Below are positions 11,125-21,555 of a stretch of DNA of 64,000 nt, in pieces (position 1 is the first letter of the stretch; each line of letters starts with the position of its first letter). Source of the stretch: Glycine soja (Eukaryota; Streptophyta; Magnoliopsida; Fabales; Fabaceae). The notes beneath the pieces are model-generated. The model saw only the letters and a program-made list of their open reading frames with translations, had not been told where the DNA came from and made no database searches. The stretch lies in assembly GCF_004193775.1 (NCBI RefSeq), contig NC_041018.1, positions 37,364,608-37,428,607 on the forward strand. The letters run 5' to 3'. The position numbers and the translations under genes are program-made.

Positions 11125-14100
11125 TCACCACATTTTCCATCTTCTGTTAGAAGCCTTTGATCCTGCTGAAGAATAATGCTGAAGGAAATTATCCATTGGC
11201 CTGCAGTGGATAACCCTGTCTTCCTTTACCCAGAATAAGAATTCCCACCACAAAGGCATAATTTTAGCACAAGTGAAAAACAGGTGGGATGCAGATTCAG
11301 GTTGGCTATGGCAGAAAGGGCAAAGGTCATTTTCAACCTGAATTTGTCTTTTAACTAAGTTATCCTTAGTAGGGAGTCTATCCCATAACAATCTCCGGGC
11401 AAAAGATAAGGCTCTAGGAGGGATTTTAATCTCCCAAAGTTGCTGGAACCCCAAATGCTGACCTTCATCACCCTGCCCAGATTTAATGACTTGGTAAGTA
11501 GATTTGGATCCCATTAGCTTCAGCTCTCCAAACTCAGGTGTCCTTCAAGTTGATGTTTAACCTAATTGCATGGATTTGGTCAATGAATTTGGAAGCTGGT
11601 TGCAGCTCATTATCAAAGAGATGTCTTCTCCAAGACATGTTCCAAACCCACCCATTATCAGACCAAGATCCCACATCTGCCACCCTGAGATCTCTTTGGG
11701 AAGAGATTCTGAATAATTCACAGAATTGATCTTTGAGGGGAATTCCCTCATCACCCCAAGGATCTTCCCAAAAGAGGAACTGGTCACCTCTACCCACCTT
11801 CCAACAAGTTTGGTTAGAAGTAGCATTCATGCTCTGGTGTTGAGTAATGGCCCTTAAGTCAGCCCACCAAGTAGAAAAGTACTGCTTTTGAGGCCCCTGA
11901 CCCAAACCCCTCCATCCTTTGTATTTAGAAACCAGAATCCTGTTCCAAAGGTGGTATGGTTGATGGAACAACATCCATTTCCATTTGAATAAAAGAGCCT
12001 AATTGAGGATGTTAATGTCTTTGACCCCCAAACCTCCCATATCTCTAGGAGTACAACAATGACTTCAAGATATCCAAGCAATCTTCCTCCCTTCTCGATT
12101 ACCACCCCAAAGGAATTGCCTTTAGATGGCAGAAATCCTATTAATGACAGCTGAGGGGGCCCTGAAAAAAGACAGATAAAACAGAGGTAATGTTGTTAAG
12201 ACAACATTGATAAGGGTGGTTCTACCAGCCATAGAGATATTTCTCTGGTTCCATTTGCTCAACTAAGCCTCAAACTTCCTTATAATCGAATCCCAGACCA
12301 CCCTTCTTCTTGGATTGACACCAATTGGAATTCCTAAGTAGCAGAAAGGGAGCTGAAGCAGAGCACAATTGAGGTAGGCAGCAACAGAGATGCACCATTC
12401 CTCAAGTTGGCCTATAGCACCAAACTGGCTCTTTGCAAAATTAATCCTCAAACCAGAAACCATCTCAAAGCTTCTGAGAATGACCTTCACAGCTCTGACA
12501 TTCTCCATGGAAGCTTCTCCAAAAAACATAGTATCATCAGCATACTGGAGAACATCCACAGGAACCTTGTTATTCCCCACCAAGAAACTTCTAAAGCAGT
12601 TTTTAGATACTGCTTCCCTCATCAGACCTATCAAGCCTTCAGCCACTAGATCAAAGAGAAGGGGTGCCAAAGGGTCCCCTTGTCTCAACCCTCTTTGAGG
12701 CTTGAATTCAGAAGTTGGGCTACCATTAACAAGAATAGATATGGAAGCTGAGGTGAGACAAGCCCTTATCCACCTAATCCATCTCTCATGGAACCCCATT
12801 CTCCTCAGCATATATATGACAAAATGCCAAGAAATAGAATCATAAGCCTTCTCAAAGTCCACTTTAAATACCATGCAAGACTTCTTGGATCTTCGAGCCT
12901 CCTCAATCACCTCATTAGCCACCAAAACTCCATGAAGCAATTGTCTGCCTTTTATAAAAGTTGCCTGCCTTTCATCTATAAGATAAGGCATGACCTTTCT
13001 CAGCCTATTAGCCAACAATTTGGCAATAATTTTATAAATACAGCCTATGAGGGATATTGGTCTGAAGTCATTGATAACTTGGGGTTCCTTCACTTTAGGA
13101 ATGAGAGCAATAAAGGAGGAATTGCTGCCTTTGGGGAAGGAAGCATTAACAAAGAATTCATCAATAAACCTAAGGAAATCATGTTTAAACTCCTGCCATA
13201 AATGCTTAATAAACCTGAAATTAAACCCATCAGGCCCTGGACTTTTATCATTACCACAGCTCCACACAGCACAAGTGGTCTCCTATTCTTTAAAAGGTTC
13301 AACCATGATATCTCTTTGAGAAGAAGATGAGACACTGAAAGATACCCCATCCAGAGTAGGTCTATGAAGTTGAGGTTCATGGAATCTATTTTGAAAGTGC
13401 TGTAAAACCTCAGCCTTAACCAAGAGAGGGTCTTCAACCCAAGAACCATCAATCAGCAAACCCCTTATAGCATTTCTCCTCCTACTGTAATTGATTAGTT
13501 TGTGGAAATATAAACTGTTGTTGTCCCCCTCTTTAACCTATCTACTTCTAGATTTCTGTCTCATGATAGATTCATGAAGATTAGCCTTTTCCCAAAGCTG
13601 AGATTGAACTTTCTTCAGCTGCTTGACTTGTTGCTCCGAAGGCTGAGATGACATAGAGTTTTCCAACTCATTCATATTCTGTTGAAGGTGCTTTATTTGA
13701 GTACATAGATTTGTTGAGTTATCCTTACTCCATATTTTCAGCCTGTGTTTAAGGGTCTTAAGCTTGCTTTTTTAAAACGAATCCCCCCACCCCATGGGCT
13801 GATAAGCAAACCAGCAGTCCTTCACCACCTGCTGGTAATCCTTGATCTTTAACCAACCATCAAAGACCTTAAAAGGCTTAGGGCCCCAGTCAGTGGTCTT
13901 AGATTTAAGGATAATAGGGCAGTGATCAGAGTAATTTCTCTCAAGGTTGAGTTGAGAGCTATCGAGCCATAAATCAAGCCATCCATCTGAAACCAACACT
14001 CTATCAAGCTTACTTTTGCAGGTTCCATTAGGCCTCATCCAAGTAAAAGGCTTACCCAAGCAAGGAATGTCCTCCACCTCCATATCAGCAAGCCACTCAT

Positions 14101-14605
14101 TGAAATCAGCTATGATTTGAGAGTCTGAGTTGCTACTGTTAGTCCCCATTCTTTCTAGAGGGTGTCTAATACATTTGAAGTCCCCAACCAGACACCAACA
14201 AGTGTCTTGAGACTAAGATTTTCTAGTGCTGAGATTCTGCCATAACTGTCTTTTCCCAGCAATATCACAAGGGGCATAGATATTAATGACTACCACCCTT
14301 TGCATTTGAGGCAGCCAAACCCCACCCAGCATAATGTAGTCTTTATCAGAAAACCGAAAATCAACCTGGAATTTATTATTATCCCAGACACAGAGCAGAC
14401 CCCCAGCAGCATTCACAGCAGGCTGCCATTCCCAAGCCAAGTCAGATTGCCCCCACAAAAATTGACACGAAGCTTTATCCAAAAATTCCTTTTTGGTTTC
14501 TTGAAGACACAGAAGATCAATATTAAACTTCCCCACCAAATTCCTGATAGAAGCCCATTTGAGACCTCTACCCAGCCCTCTAATGTTGTAGGACAGAATA
14601 TTCAT
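11125..14605 (-). pseudogene. LINE no. 1 ORF2: endonuclease, reverse transcriptase, zf-RVT
   Basis: The endonuclease starts at 14605 with MNILSYNIRGLGRG and contains CLQETKKEF and, after a break near 14213, the NYSDHCPI segment. The reverse transcriptase (13452-12263 in two overlapping frames) includes FRPISLIGCIYKI, KVDFEKAYDS, LRQGDPLAP and the catalytic LQYADDTMFF. The zf-RVT region (11514-11125) has ARRLLWDRLPTKDNL and C-x2-C ... H-x4-C spacing. Internal stops and frameshifts separate these blocks, so no complete ORF2 product is possible. Confidence 0.85.
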
Positions 14606-14730
14606 CCCTGAATATTCTTATTCCCTAACTTCAAAGCTTATTTCCTGTCCCGAGACTCCATGGTTGTAAAGCTGTGAATACAATCATGATGATCTGATTC
14701 ATGTTGAAGGCCTATAGATTTCGCAAGAAG

Positions 14731-15593
14731 TCATTGCTGCATAGCCTCTTCCAAGTCTTCAAGAGAGTTTTCTTCTGTATTCTTGAACCCCTCAAAAGCC
14801 TCTAGAGTCCTGTTGTTTGGGCCTTTACAAGAGGAATCATTTAAACCACCCAGACCCTTGTCCTCCCTTAGCGAGATATCTTCTTCTACTACAGGCTCAA
14901 GAGGGGCAGCTTTAGATGGGCCATGTCTTTGTCTAACATAGACTTTAGAGAACAAATCAGAGCTCCCTTTTGATGTCTGAGCCGAAGTTGGGTGGTTTTC
15001 CTTTTTACACCCCTCCATCTTCATTATTGGGCCCGAAATAGAGCTTGGCCCAATAGCCTTTTGGAACTGTAAAGAAGGCATGCCTGGTTGTGATCCCCTA
15101 TCCGTTACAAGTCTCGTGTTTACCCCGTAAATGTTTTGCTCCTTTTCTGCTAAATCTTCACAATTCAAAAAATTTCCAATCTGGTCTTCAACAGGCTGTC
15201 GAGACCCAGCTTTTGCAGGGTCCAAGGTTATCATATCTGTTAAAGCATTTCCCTGAGCCTTCTCTGTGAAACATACCACAGGGTCAACCTTTGCCGAAAT
15301 AGAACCCTGAGTATGCTCCCCTCTGTCTCCTGACTTGTCTATGTATTCATCAGCAGAAGGGGTATTATCCAGCGGACTAGAGTGGTTGGGTGTTTGGCAG
15401 CAGTAACCACTGGGTATAGCGTGAGACTGATGGCTCGAACGAAGCTGGTTCTTGGTCGATGACAGCTCCGCCGAGTAGGAGAAGGTTGTGTCATCATCGT
15501 CGTCGTCCTCCTCCACCGACGTTATCTCTTCCGTCCACTCTTCGGACAAAGGAGTTCTCGTTCTCCTCACAGCTCCGTCGTCTCCGACCTCCT
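14731..15593 (-). pseudogene. LINE no. 1 ORF1, C-terminal part
   Basis: An uninterrupted frame of about 287 codons runs from the gap edge to a stop at 14731. It has an acidic run (EEDDDDDD), a Ser/Thr-rich middle and a polar tail ending in a short Glu-rich stretch. It lies just upstream of the endonuclease in the position of ORF1 in plant L1 elements. The nucleic-acid-binding N-terminus is hidden by the gap. Assignment rests on position and general character. Confidence 0.6.
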
Positions 15594-15693
15594 NNNNNNN
15601 NNNNNNNNNNNNNNNNNNNNNNNNNNNNNNNNNNNNNNNNNNNNNNNNNNNNNNNNNNNNNNNNNNNNNNNNNNNNNNNNNNNNNNNNNNNNN
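15594..15693. other. Assembly gap (100 N)
   Basis: There are exactly 100 unknown bases, a typical placeholder for a gap of unknown size. It separates LINE ORF1 from AT-rich single-copy-looking sequence. The LINE 5' end and the left edge of the next segment cannot be placed. Sequence from 15694 to 16352 shows no coding feature I can support. Confidence 0.98.
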
Positions 15694-16352
15694 GAACATG
15701 TAGCAACTTTTATGTATATTTTAATCCTTGTAAACCTTTGTACATGTAACATGCGGATAGAATTTGGCGAATTATGCGAATAATCAGCTAAAATGGAGAG
15801 TATTTATAATCTGTACAGAATTCAATAGAATGGAATCTGATGCTAATTCTAAGGGCTAACATACAGGAATTAATTACTCAATCAGCTAAAAATCAGTAAC
15901 AGCTAATCTGAGTTATGCATGTGCTTATCTCTTGTTTACATGTGCTTAATTCTAATACTGACAACATGAATATAGATATTTTATCACCAAATTAAGTCAA
16001 TTTTGACATAATATTCTCTTAGCAACTGCCTTCAAATATATAACCATGTTGCATATCGTTTTCCTTATGTTAAGCTACAACTCTCTTATAAGATAAATAT
16101 TACTTCATTTAAAACAGGCTTTACGGTTTAGAAATGAGTCTACACACCCACACACATGTGAAAACATAATCTGGCTCATACATGGTAATTAAAATGCTTT
16201 ATAAAATTATGAGGCATGTTACTATTTCACATGATGACCAATATAAAGATGACTACAGCAATCAACAGCACAGGGTCAATTTAAGCACATAACCAATCAA
16301 CATCACATCTGATGCAATTAATGCAAACAATGAGAGATTGATAACGACTTAC

Positions 16353-16554
16353 CAAAACTTTTTTCTCTTTAAGATAGTTAAAAGCAGCAAATAGATCATG
16401 CTGTGAGTATCGCCGAAGAATGTCATCTAGTAATTTGGGTGCCTGAGGATCTGTTGAGGTGCTTAAAAAAACAAGTTTAAATAGCTCTACAACATTTGAA
16501 ATAGCCAATGATTCATTTACTTGTCCATAAACATTAACCATATTATTCAGAAAC
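16353..16554 (-). pseudogene. Isolated exon resembling the TFIIIC B-block-binding subunit
   Basis: A single exon-like block has an acceptor (TTTACTAG) at its start and a perfect donor (GTAAGT) at its end. It translates to FLNNMVNVYG ... VELFKLVFLS ... LLDDILRRYSQHDLFAAFNY, then LKEKKVLV. I recognise this as the plant general transcription factor 3C polypeptide 1 (TFIIIC largest subunit, B-block binding) family, where an RRYSEHDLFAAF-type segment is conserved. No neighbouring exon is visible on either side within several kilobases, so this is an orphan exon. Identification is from family memory and should be confirmed by alignment. Confidence 0.6.
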
Positions 16555-16741
16555 CTAGTAAAATTTTTATCAAGCCGCCACCGACATGATCTTTGGATAA
16601 TTTATGTAACAATTATAGTACAGATAACATACTTTTTAAAAATAATGATTGTTGGCTTTTCATAAGGAAAAAGGTATAAAGCAGAAGCAATGGGAGAGGA
16701 AGCACTAAGAAAATATAGAAAAGAATAATGTGTACACCAGA

Positions 16742-19357
16742 CTACCAGTAGTCTCGACAGGAGCAAAACCCATCCTTGAAATGATGAAATCGAAATCCAT
16801 CTCTCATGATAAGTTCCCTTGAGGTGACCAAGGACAACAACTTTATTACCAAGTGACAATCATTGCAGACGCGGAGATTCTTCGTTACTTGTATAGGCAT
16901 CCAAGGTGGCAAACTAAGCAACCCAAAAGCAAAAGCAAGCTTTTCACTATGGTATTTCTGACTCCTATGGGCACAAGAGACGATACTAACGTATCTTCCT
17001 GTATCTTCTATCTTCTTCATCATCTCCTCCAGTTTTACATATACCTTGTTTATCTGTGGATGACTGGTTTCATCTACAGTAAACACATGTACCCTGTTAT
17101 CAACCTCTATCCAGCTACAACCTGGACTCTTTCGAATTCCTTTCACTTTCATTAACTTTCTCATATCAGCAACATTTTCTAGTTCCCCAGACTCTGCATA
17201 TATATTTGCTAGAAGAACATAACCTCCAGAATCTTCAACATTTAATTCCATCAACTTCTTTGCGGCAGTTTCTGCTAGTATTGAATCGTGATGGATTCGG
17301 CATGCTCCTAGTAGAGCACCCCAAACAGTGGCATTTGGCTTAAAAGGCATTCCGTCTATTAAATTCTTGGCCTGGTTTAGTAACCCTGCTCGGCCAAGCA
17401 GATCTACCATACAAGCAAAGTGCTCATTTGTTGGAGAAATGCCAAACACTTGAGTCATGGAATCAAAATAATGTTTCCCCTCAACTACAAGCCCCATGTG
17501 GCTGCAACCAGATAAAACAGCAACATAGCTTATATGGTCAGGTTTGCATTCTGTCCTCAACATAGCCTCATATGTTTCGATTGCTTTATTGCCTAAACCA
17601 TTTTGAGCAAATGCTGCCATCATGGCATTCCAGGAAATCAGGTTTTTCACATGTATTGAGTCAAAAACTTTCCGTGCTTCTTTGATTTGTCCACATCTTG
17701 AATACATGGTGACAATACTGTTTGCAACTGAAACATCCGAACTAAGCCCAAACTTTGTCACATGAGATACGACTTGTGTCCCAAGTTTTATAGTAGCCAA
17801 ATCAGCGCAGGCCCGGATAGATGTTGCAAAAGTGACCCAATCCGGTTTGACTGCTTTGCTTCTCATCAAAACATACAACTTCATCCCTTCTTCCGAGAAG
17901 CCATGTTGAATATATGTGCTTAACATGGAGTTCCAAGTTATGACATTACGCTCAGGCATCATATCAAAACATTGGCGGGCCCTGTCAATATCTCCATTCT
18001 GAGAGAATGCAGTGATCATGGCCGTCCATGATATGGTATCTCTTAGTGGCATTGATCTAAATGCAAGACTAGCTTTCTCAGTATCACCACACCTTGCATA
18101 CATTGTAATGATTGCATTCCCCACAGGAACAGAGGAATCCATCCCACTTTTGATTGCATATCCATGAAGTAGTTCCCCAGAGGCAGCATAATTTTGACCT
18201 GAACAAACCCCAAGAATTGTCGCAAGGGTGAATTCATCCAACACCACAGAAGCCTGCCTCATTTGGTTAAATAGTGCCAAAGCATCATCACCAAGTCCAA
18301 ACTGTGCAACCCCTGAAATGAAGCAAGTCCAAGAAACTTGATTCTGTTCCCCTAAACTGTTAAACACACGCCTCGCCAGTGCTAAGCATCCACATTTGGC
18401 ATACATGTCTATGAGACCACTTCCCAAAAACGCATCCAGGCTATGTTCCATGCGAAGAATCCGAGCATGCAAATGGGCACCCCATTTCAGATCAGAAATG
18501 CTAGCACATGCACTGAGTACACTGCCATAAGTCATGAAATTGGGCTTAAACCCCAGATTGCACATCTCCACAAACGTACTAAGACAGCGGATCCCATGGC
18601 CGTATTGAGAGAACACTGAGATCAGCGTGTTCCAAGAAACATGGTCACGTTCAGGCATTCGGGTGAACACGTGGAGAGCTTCATAGGGTCCATATAATTG
18701 AGAATATCCATAAATCATACTGTTCCAACAGAACAAACTTGGGCTTTCAATGTTAAGGAAAATAGTCTCAGCCAAAGTGATTGCTCCACACTTAATATAC
18801 ATATCAACAAGGGAGTTCTGAATGCAGGTTTGGGCTCCCAAATGTAACTTGATGACATGGGCATGCAACTGAAGAGCCAACCGAGTGGAGGCAAGGCAGC
18901 CACAAGCCTTCATAGTACAAGTATAGGAAAAGGGGTCACAGTTTTGAATGTCATGATTGGAGTCCCGGAGCATTGACATAAAAGTTTTGATGCTATGACC
19001 AGGGAGGCCGTTTTGACAATAGCCGGATATCATGGTGGTCCATGAAACGGAGTCTCTCACTATCAGGGGCATTTCATCAAACAAGTTCTCTGCTTCCCTC
19101 ATTCGACCCGAATCAAAAAAGGCATGGAGCATGGTGTTCCAAGTGAAGATATTGGCATGGTTGGCCTCGCGGAAAACGCGAAAAGCATCGTCTACCATGC
19201 CGCAGTTGGAGTACACGTGCAGTAGATTGTTGAGTAAGAAAAGGGAAGCATCCAAACCGGAGAGTATGAGTTGGGCATGAAGTTTGCGAGCAATGGGTGG
19301 GGACCCACACAGCTTGAAAGCATCGTAAAACTTCTGAGACAGTTGCATGTAAGACAT
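16742..19357 (-). CDS. PPR protein of the PLS-DYW class (organelle RNA editing factor)
   Basis: This is one uninterrupted exon of 871 codons, as is usual for plant PPR genes. About 18 tandem repeats of P, L and S type fill residues 30-650 (many with a WNTMI / WTAMI / VSWT core), followed by E/E+ (SPGCSWIEVDNRVHVF) and a complete DYW domain. In the DYW domain the deaminase-like HSE (YHSEKLAFAFGLL) and C-x2-C (CNDCH) zinc motifs are intact, and the protein ends CSCRDYW. Such proteins bind specific organellar transcripts and direct C-to-U editing in mitochondria or chloroplasts. The first Met gives MSYMQLSQKFYDAF; a clear targeting peptide is not obvious. It sits between two transposon-rich segments and is the only intact gene inside the composite element. 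The RNA target cannot be read from sequence alone. Confidence 0.93.
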   Translation of the reverse strand: MSYMQLSQKFYDAFKLCGSPPIARKLHAQLILSGLDASLFLLNNLLHVYSNCGMVDDAFRVFREANHANIFTWNTMLHAFFDSGRMREAENLFDEMPLIVRDSVSWTTMISGYCQNGLPGHSIKTFMSMLRDSNHDIQNCDPFSYTCTMKACGCLASTRLALQLHAHVIKLHLGAQTCIQNSLVDMYIKCGAITLAETIFLNIESPSLFCWNSMIYGYSQLYGPYEALHVFTRMPERDHVSWNTLISVFSQYGHGIRCLSTFVEMCNLGFKPNFMTYGSVLSACASISDLKWGAHLHARILRMEHSLDAFLGSGLIDMYAKCGCLALARRVFNSLGEQNQVSWTCFISGVAQFGLGDDALALFNQMRQASVVLDEFTLATILGVCSGQNYAASGELLHGYAIKSGMDSSVPVGNAIITMYARCGDTEKASLAFRSMPLRDTISWTAMITAFSQNGDIDRARQCFDMMPERNVITWNSMLSTYIQHGFSEEGMKLYVLMRSKAVKPDWVTFATSIRACADLATIKLGTQVVSHVTKFGLSSDVSVANSIVTMYSRCGQIKEARKVFDSIHVKNLISWNAMMAAFAQNGLGNKAIETYEAMLRTECKPDHISYVAVLSGCSHMGLVVEGKHYFDSMTQVFGISPTNEHFACMVDLLGRAGLLNQAKNLIDGMPFKPNATVWGALLGACRIHHDSILAETAAKKLMELNVEDSGGYVLLANIYAESGELENVADMRKLMKVKGIRKSPGCSWIEVDNRVHVFTVDETSHPQINKVYVKLEEMMKKIEDTGRYVSIVSCAHRSQKYHSEKLAFAFGLLSLPPWMPIQVTKNLRVCNDCHLVIKLLSLVTSRELIMRDGFRFHHFKDGFCSCRDYW

Positions 19358-19815
19358 TTGGTTTTGTGAGGTTCCTTACTCGCATATTCATGATTTCAAT
19401 GGGAAGCACGGACAAGTGTTTTTCATTCTGTTCTCCAGCTTCACCTATTACCCTTGTTGGCTCATAATTGGATCAACACCTTGTTAAGGAAAAAAGCCCG
19501 AAATATATTAACCTAAAATAATGATTAAAGTTATTAAAATATAAGAAAAATTAATTTAAAGTAATTATATATATGTGTGCCTAGATATTGAAAATTTAAA
19601 AAAATCAAAAAATTATATTAATAGATACTAATTAATATTGTAAAACATATTACAAATTTAAATAATATACCAAAATGAAATATACCCCCGACATATGATA
19701 TGCTACATAACATGCATCCATACACATACCAAAGAGTATCATGCACTAAGTAACTATGGTATAAAGTATAGCATTTATGAAAAATGAAAACCATATATTG
19801 GTCAAAGGAGTCTAC

Positions 19816-19884
19816 CTCAACTCGCCCATGCAATACAACAACGACATCAGACAAGTTATTTGCTTTCACGACTTCATTTGCCTG
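19816..19884 (-). pseudogene. Isolated exon resembling arginine methyltransferase PRMT6
   Basis: A 69-bp block with a usable acceptor (TTTTGCAAG) and donor (GAG then GTAGAC) encodes QANEVVKANNLSDVVVVLHG followed by RVE. This matches the conserved plant PRMT6 segment after the SAM-binding motif, in which a nearly identical string is followed by the EDVEIDEEVD region; that continuation is absent. The flanks are AT-rich non-coding DNA. It is best read as a captured or left-over single exon. Confidence 0.6.
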
Positions 19885-20667
19885 CTTGCAAAACAAAAAA
19901 AAAAATAGCTAGTTGAAACCAAGTAGGTCAAGGTAAAAAAAAGTGCTACTTAACCAACTTATTCACAATTCAAAATTCATAACCTCAACCTTTAAACTTA
20001 TAGAACAACTACATAACTCTTTGTTCTCTAAATTCCACAAAAAGAAAAGATGAAATTAAACAGAACAAGAGCAACCACTAAATTGTACAACACAGAAGAG
20101 ATGAAAAAAAGAATATGTAGACACACTGGTAATCAATGTACACTTGGTATTACAATTTACAAAATTTAAAATTTTGAGCAAAGTAACGTAATTCACTAAG
20201 CAAGAAAAACTTATAAGAAAAAAAAATTATTACAAATTACAATGCTTTATAGGTAAGGAAAACATAAAAGGCCTGATGAGAATTCTCTCAGTCTTTCAAA
20301 TAGAAACAGATCATATAATGGTTGACACCATCATTCATATTTTCAAGGAAAAAATATTAAAAAAATGAACTATTATAACATTGTGCATTACGTTTTTCTA
20401 TGCAAATATCATGAAAATTTGCTCCATAACAAAGAGAAGTACACTATTCCCAAATTCATCGGCATCAATACAGAAGTGTTAAAAGCAAAGTAGCAAACAA
20501 AATCTACTTTACAATATAATAAAAAATGCAACAACCCTGTTAGCAGCTTGACGACACCATTTTCAAATTATTATAGTCTTGAAGCAGATATAAGCATTAA
20601 GGAACCATCCAAGATGATGAAGCAAACAACAGATAACTTATTCGTGACAAATAAATTCAGACTGTAC

Positions 20668-20754
20668 CTGAAAGAGACCGACACCAATGAAGATTGTAAT
20701 ACCAAAGGTATCCCTTGCAACATCATATATGAACAATGTGACAAAGTACACAAT
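20668..20754 (-). pseudogene. Isolated exon encoding a hydrophobic segment (unidentified membrane protein)
   Basis: An 87-bp block (29 codons, phase 0 at both ends) lies between a good acceptor (TTTTGTTACATCAG) and donor (CAG then GTACAG). The translation begins IVYFVTLFIYDVARDTF and is strongly hydrophobic, like one or two transmembrane helices. I do not recognise the family. The intact open frame plus splice sites argue for a real exon, but no partner exon is visible nearby. Confidence 0.4.
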
Positions 20755-21555
20755 CTGATGTAACAAAAGATAGTGAAAGCATAAAAAATACTGCCAACAA
20801 TTCACTTTTTTTCCACAGATATTAAAAAAAGTAATCAAAGCTTCAATTATATACTAGTATAATGTATTTAGAAAGATTATACCTTTTTGTGGCCTTTTTC
20901 TCGCTATCTCATTCCAACTTATATCAAGATAATATATGGAAGAGGCTGGATCCATAAACAATACAACTACTTTTCTACAGTCTTTCTTTTGTGCAAACTA
21001 TCTGCGAAAAACAAATTATTGCATGAAAGCAGCAATCTCTTGGCCATACTACAATAATCACAAGATAGGTAAACTTAGTCAGGGATCAGGGATGCAAAAC
21101 AGACTTATGAATTTGAGGCAAGCGATAAAACATACTATCAAAGATACAATGAAATATTCAAATCTGAAAAGTTCCAATCATACATGACATTAAAATATGT
21201 GACCGTTAATAAAATGTCTATAAGCCTGCTGAAAGCATGTTAAAATCAAGGACCGGAAAATTAGGGGAGGTAGGGATAAGTTCCATAAAGATACTAGTGA
21301 TCTACTATTAACTAGAATATGAAAACACTCATGCCTTGTCCCTTCCTTCACAGAAAACATACAAACAAAAAGCATAAGATTTACTAATTATTACTAGGGT
21401 GTGGATAGATTAATGAATTTCATGGTATAGAAATTGAATGAACACTTCAAGCAGAAGTGAGCTACATGGCAAGCATAAGAGACCAACCAACTGAAGCAGC
21501 TACATCTGACAGATCTTCAGAACTGGATGTATCCAGAATTAGGTTCCACTCTGTA

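Larger units (their letters stand above)
10797..15593 (-). mobile_element. LINE (L1-type non-LTR retrotransposon) no. 1, 5' end lost in gap
   Basis: The element reads on the minus strand and ends in an A-tail (T run at 10796-10803 on plus). From 5' to 3' it holds the C-terminal part of ORF1, an endonuclease, a reverse transcriptase and a zf-RVT region. The 5' part, including any RRM of ORF1, runs into the run of N at 15594. The matching empty sequence survives in arm B (37296 region: CCCAAACCTGATCTC continues into TCGTATCC), which puts the 3' insertion point at 10796/10797. No target duplication can be checked because the 5' junction is missing. Confidence 0.85.

Noticed and set aside
15459..15752. 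Open frames across the run of N
   Set aside because: They are artefacts of translating unknown bases.
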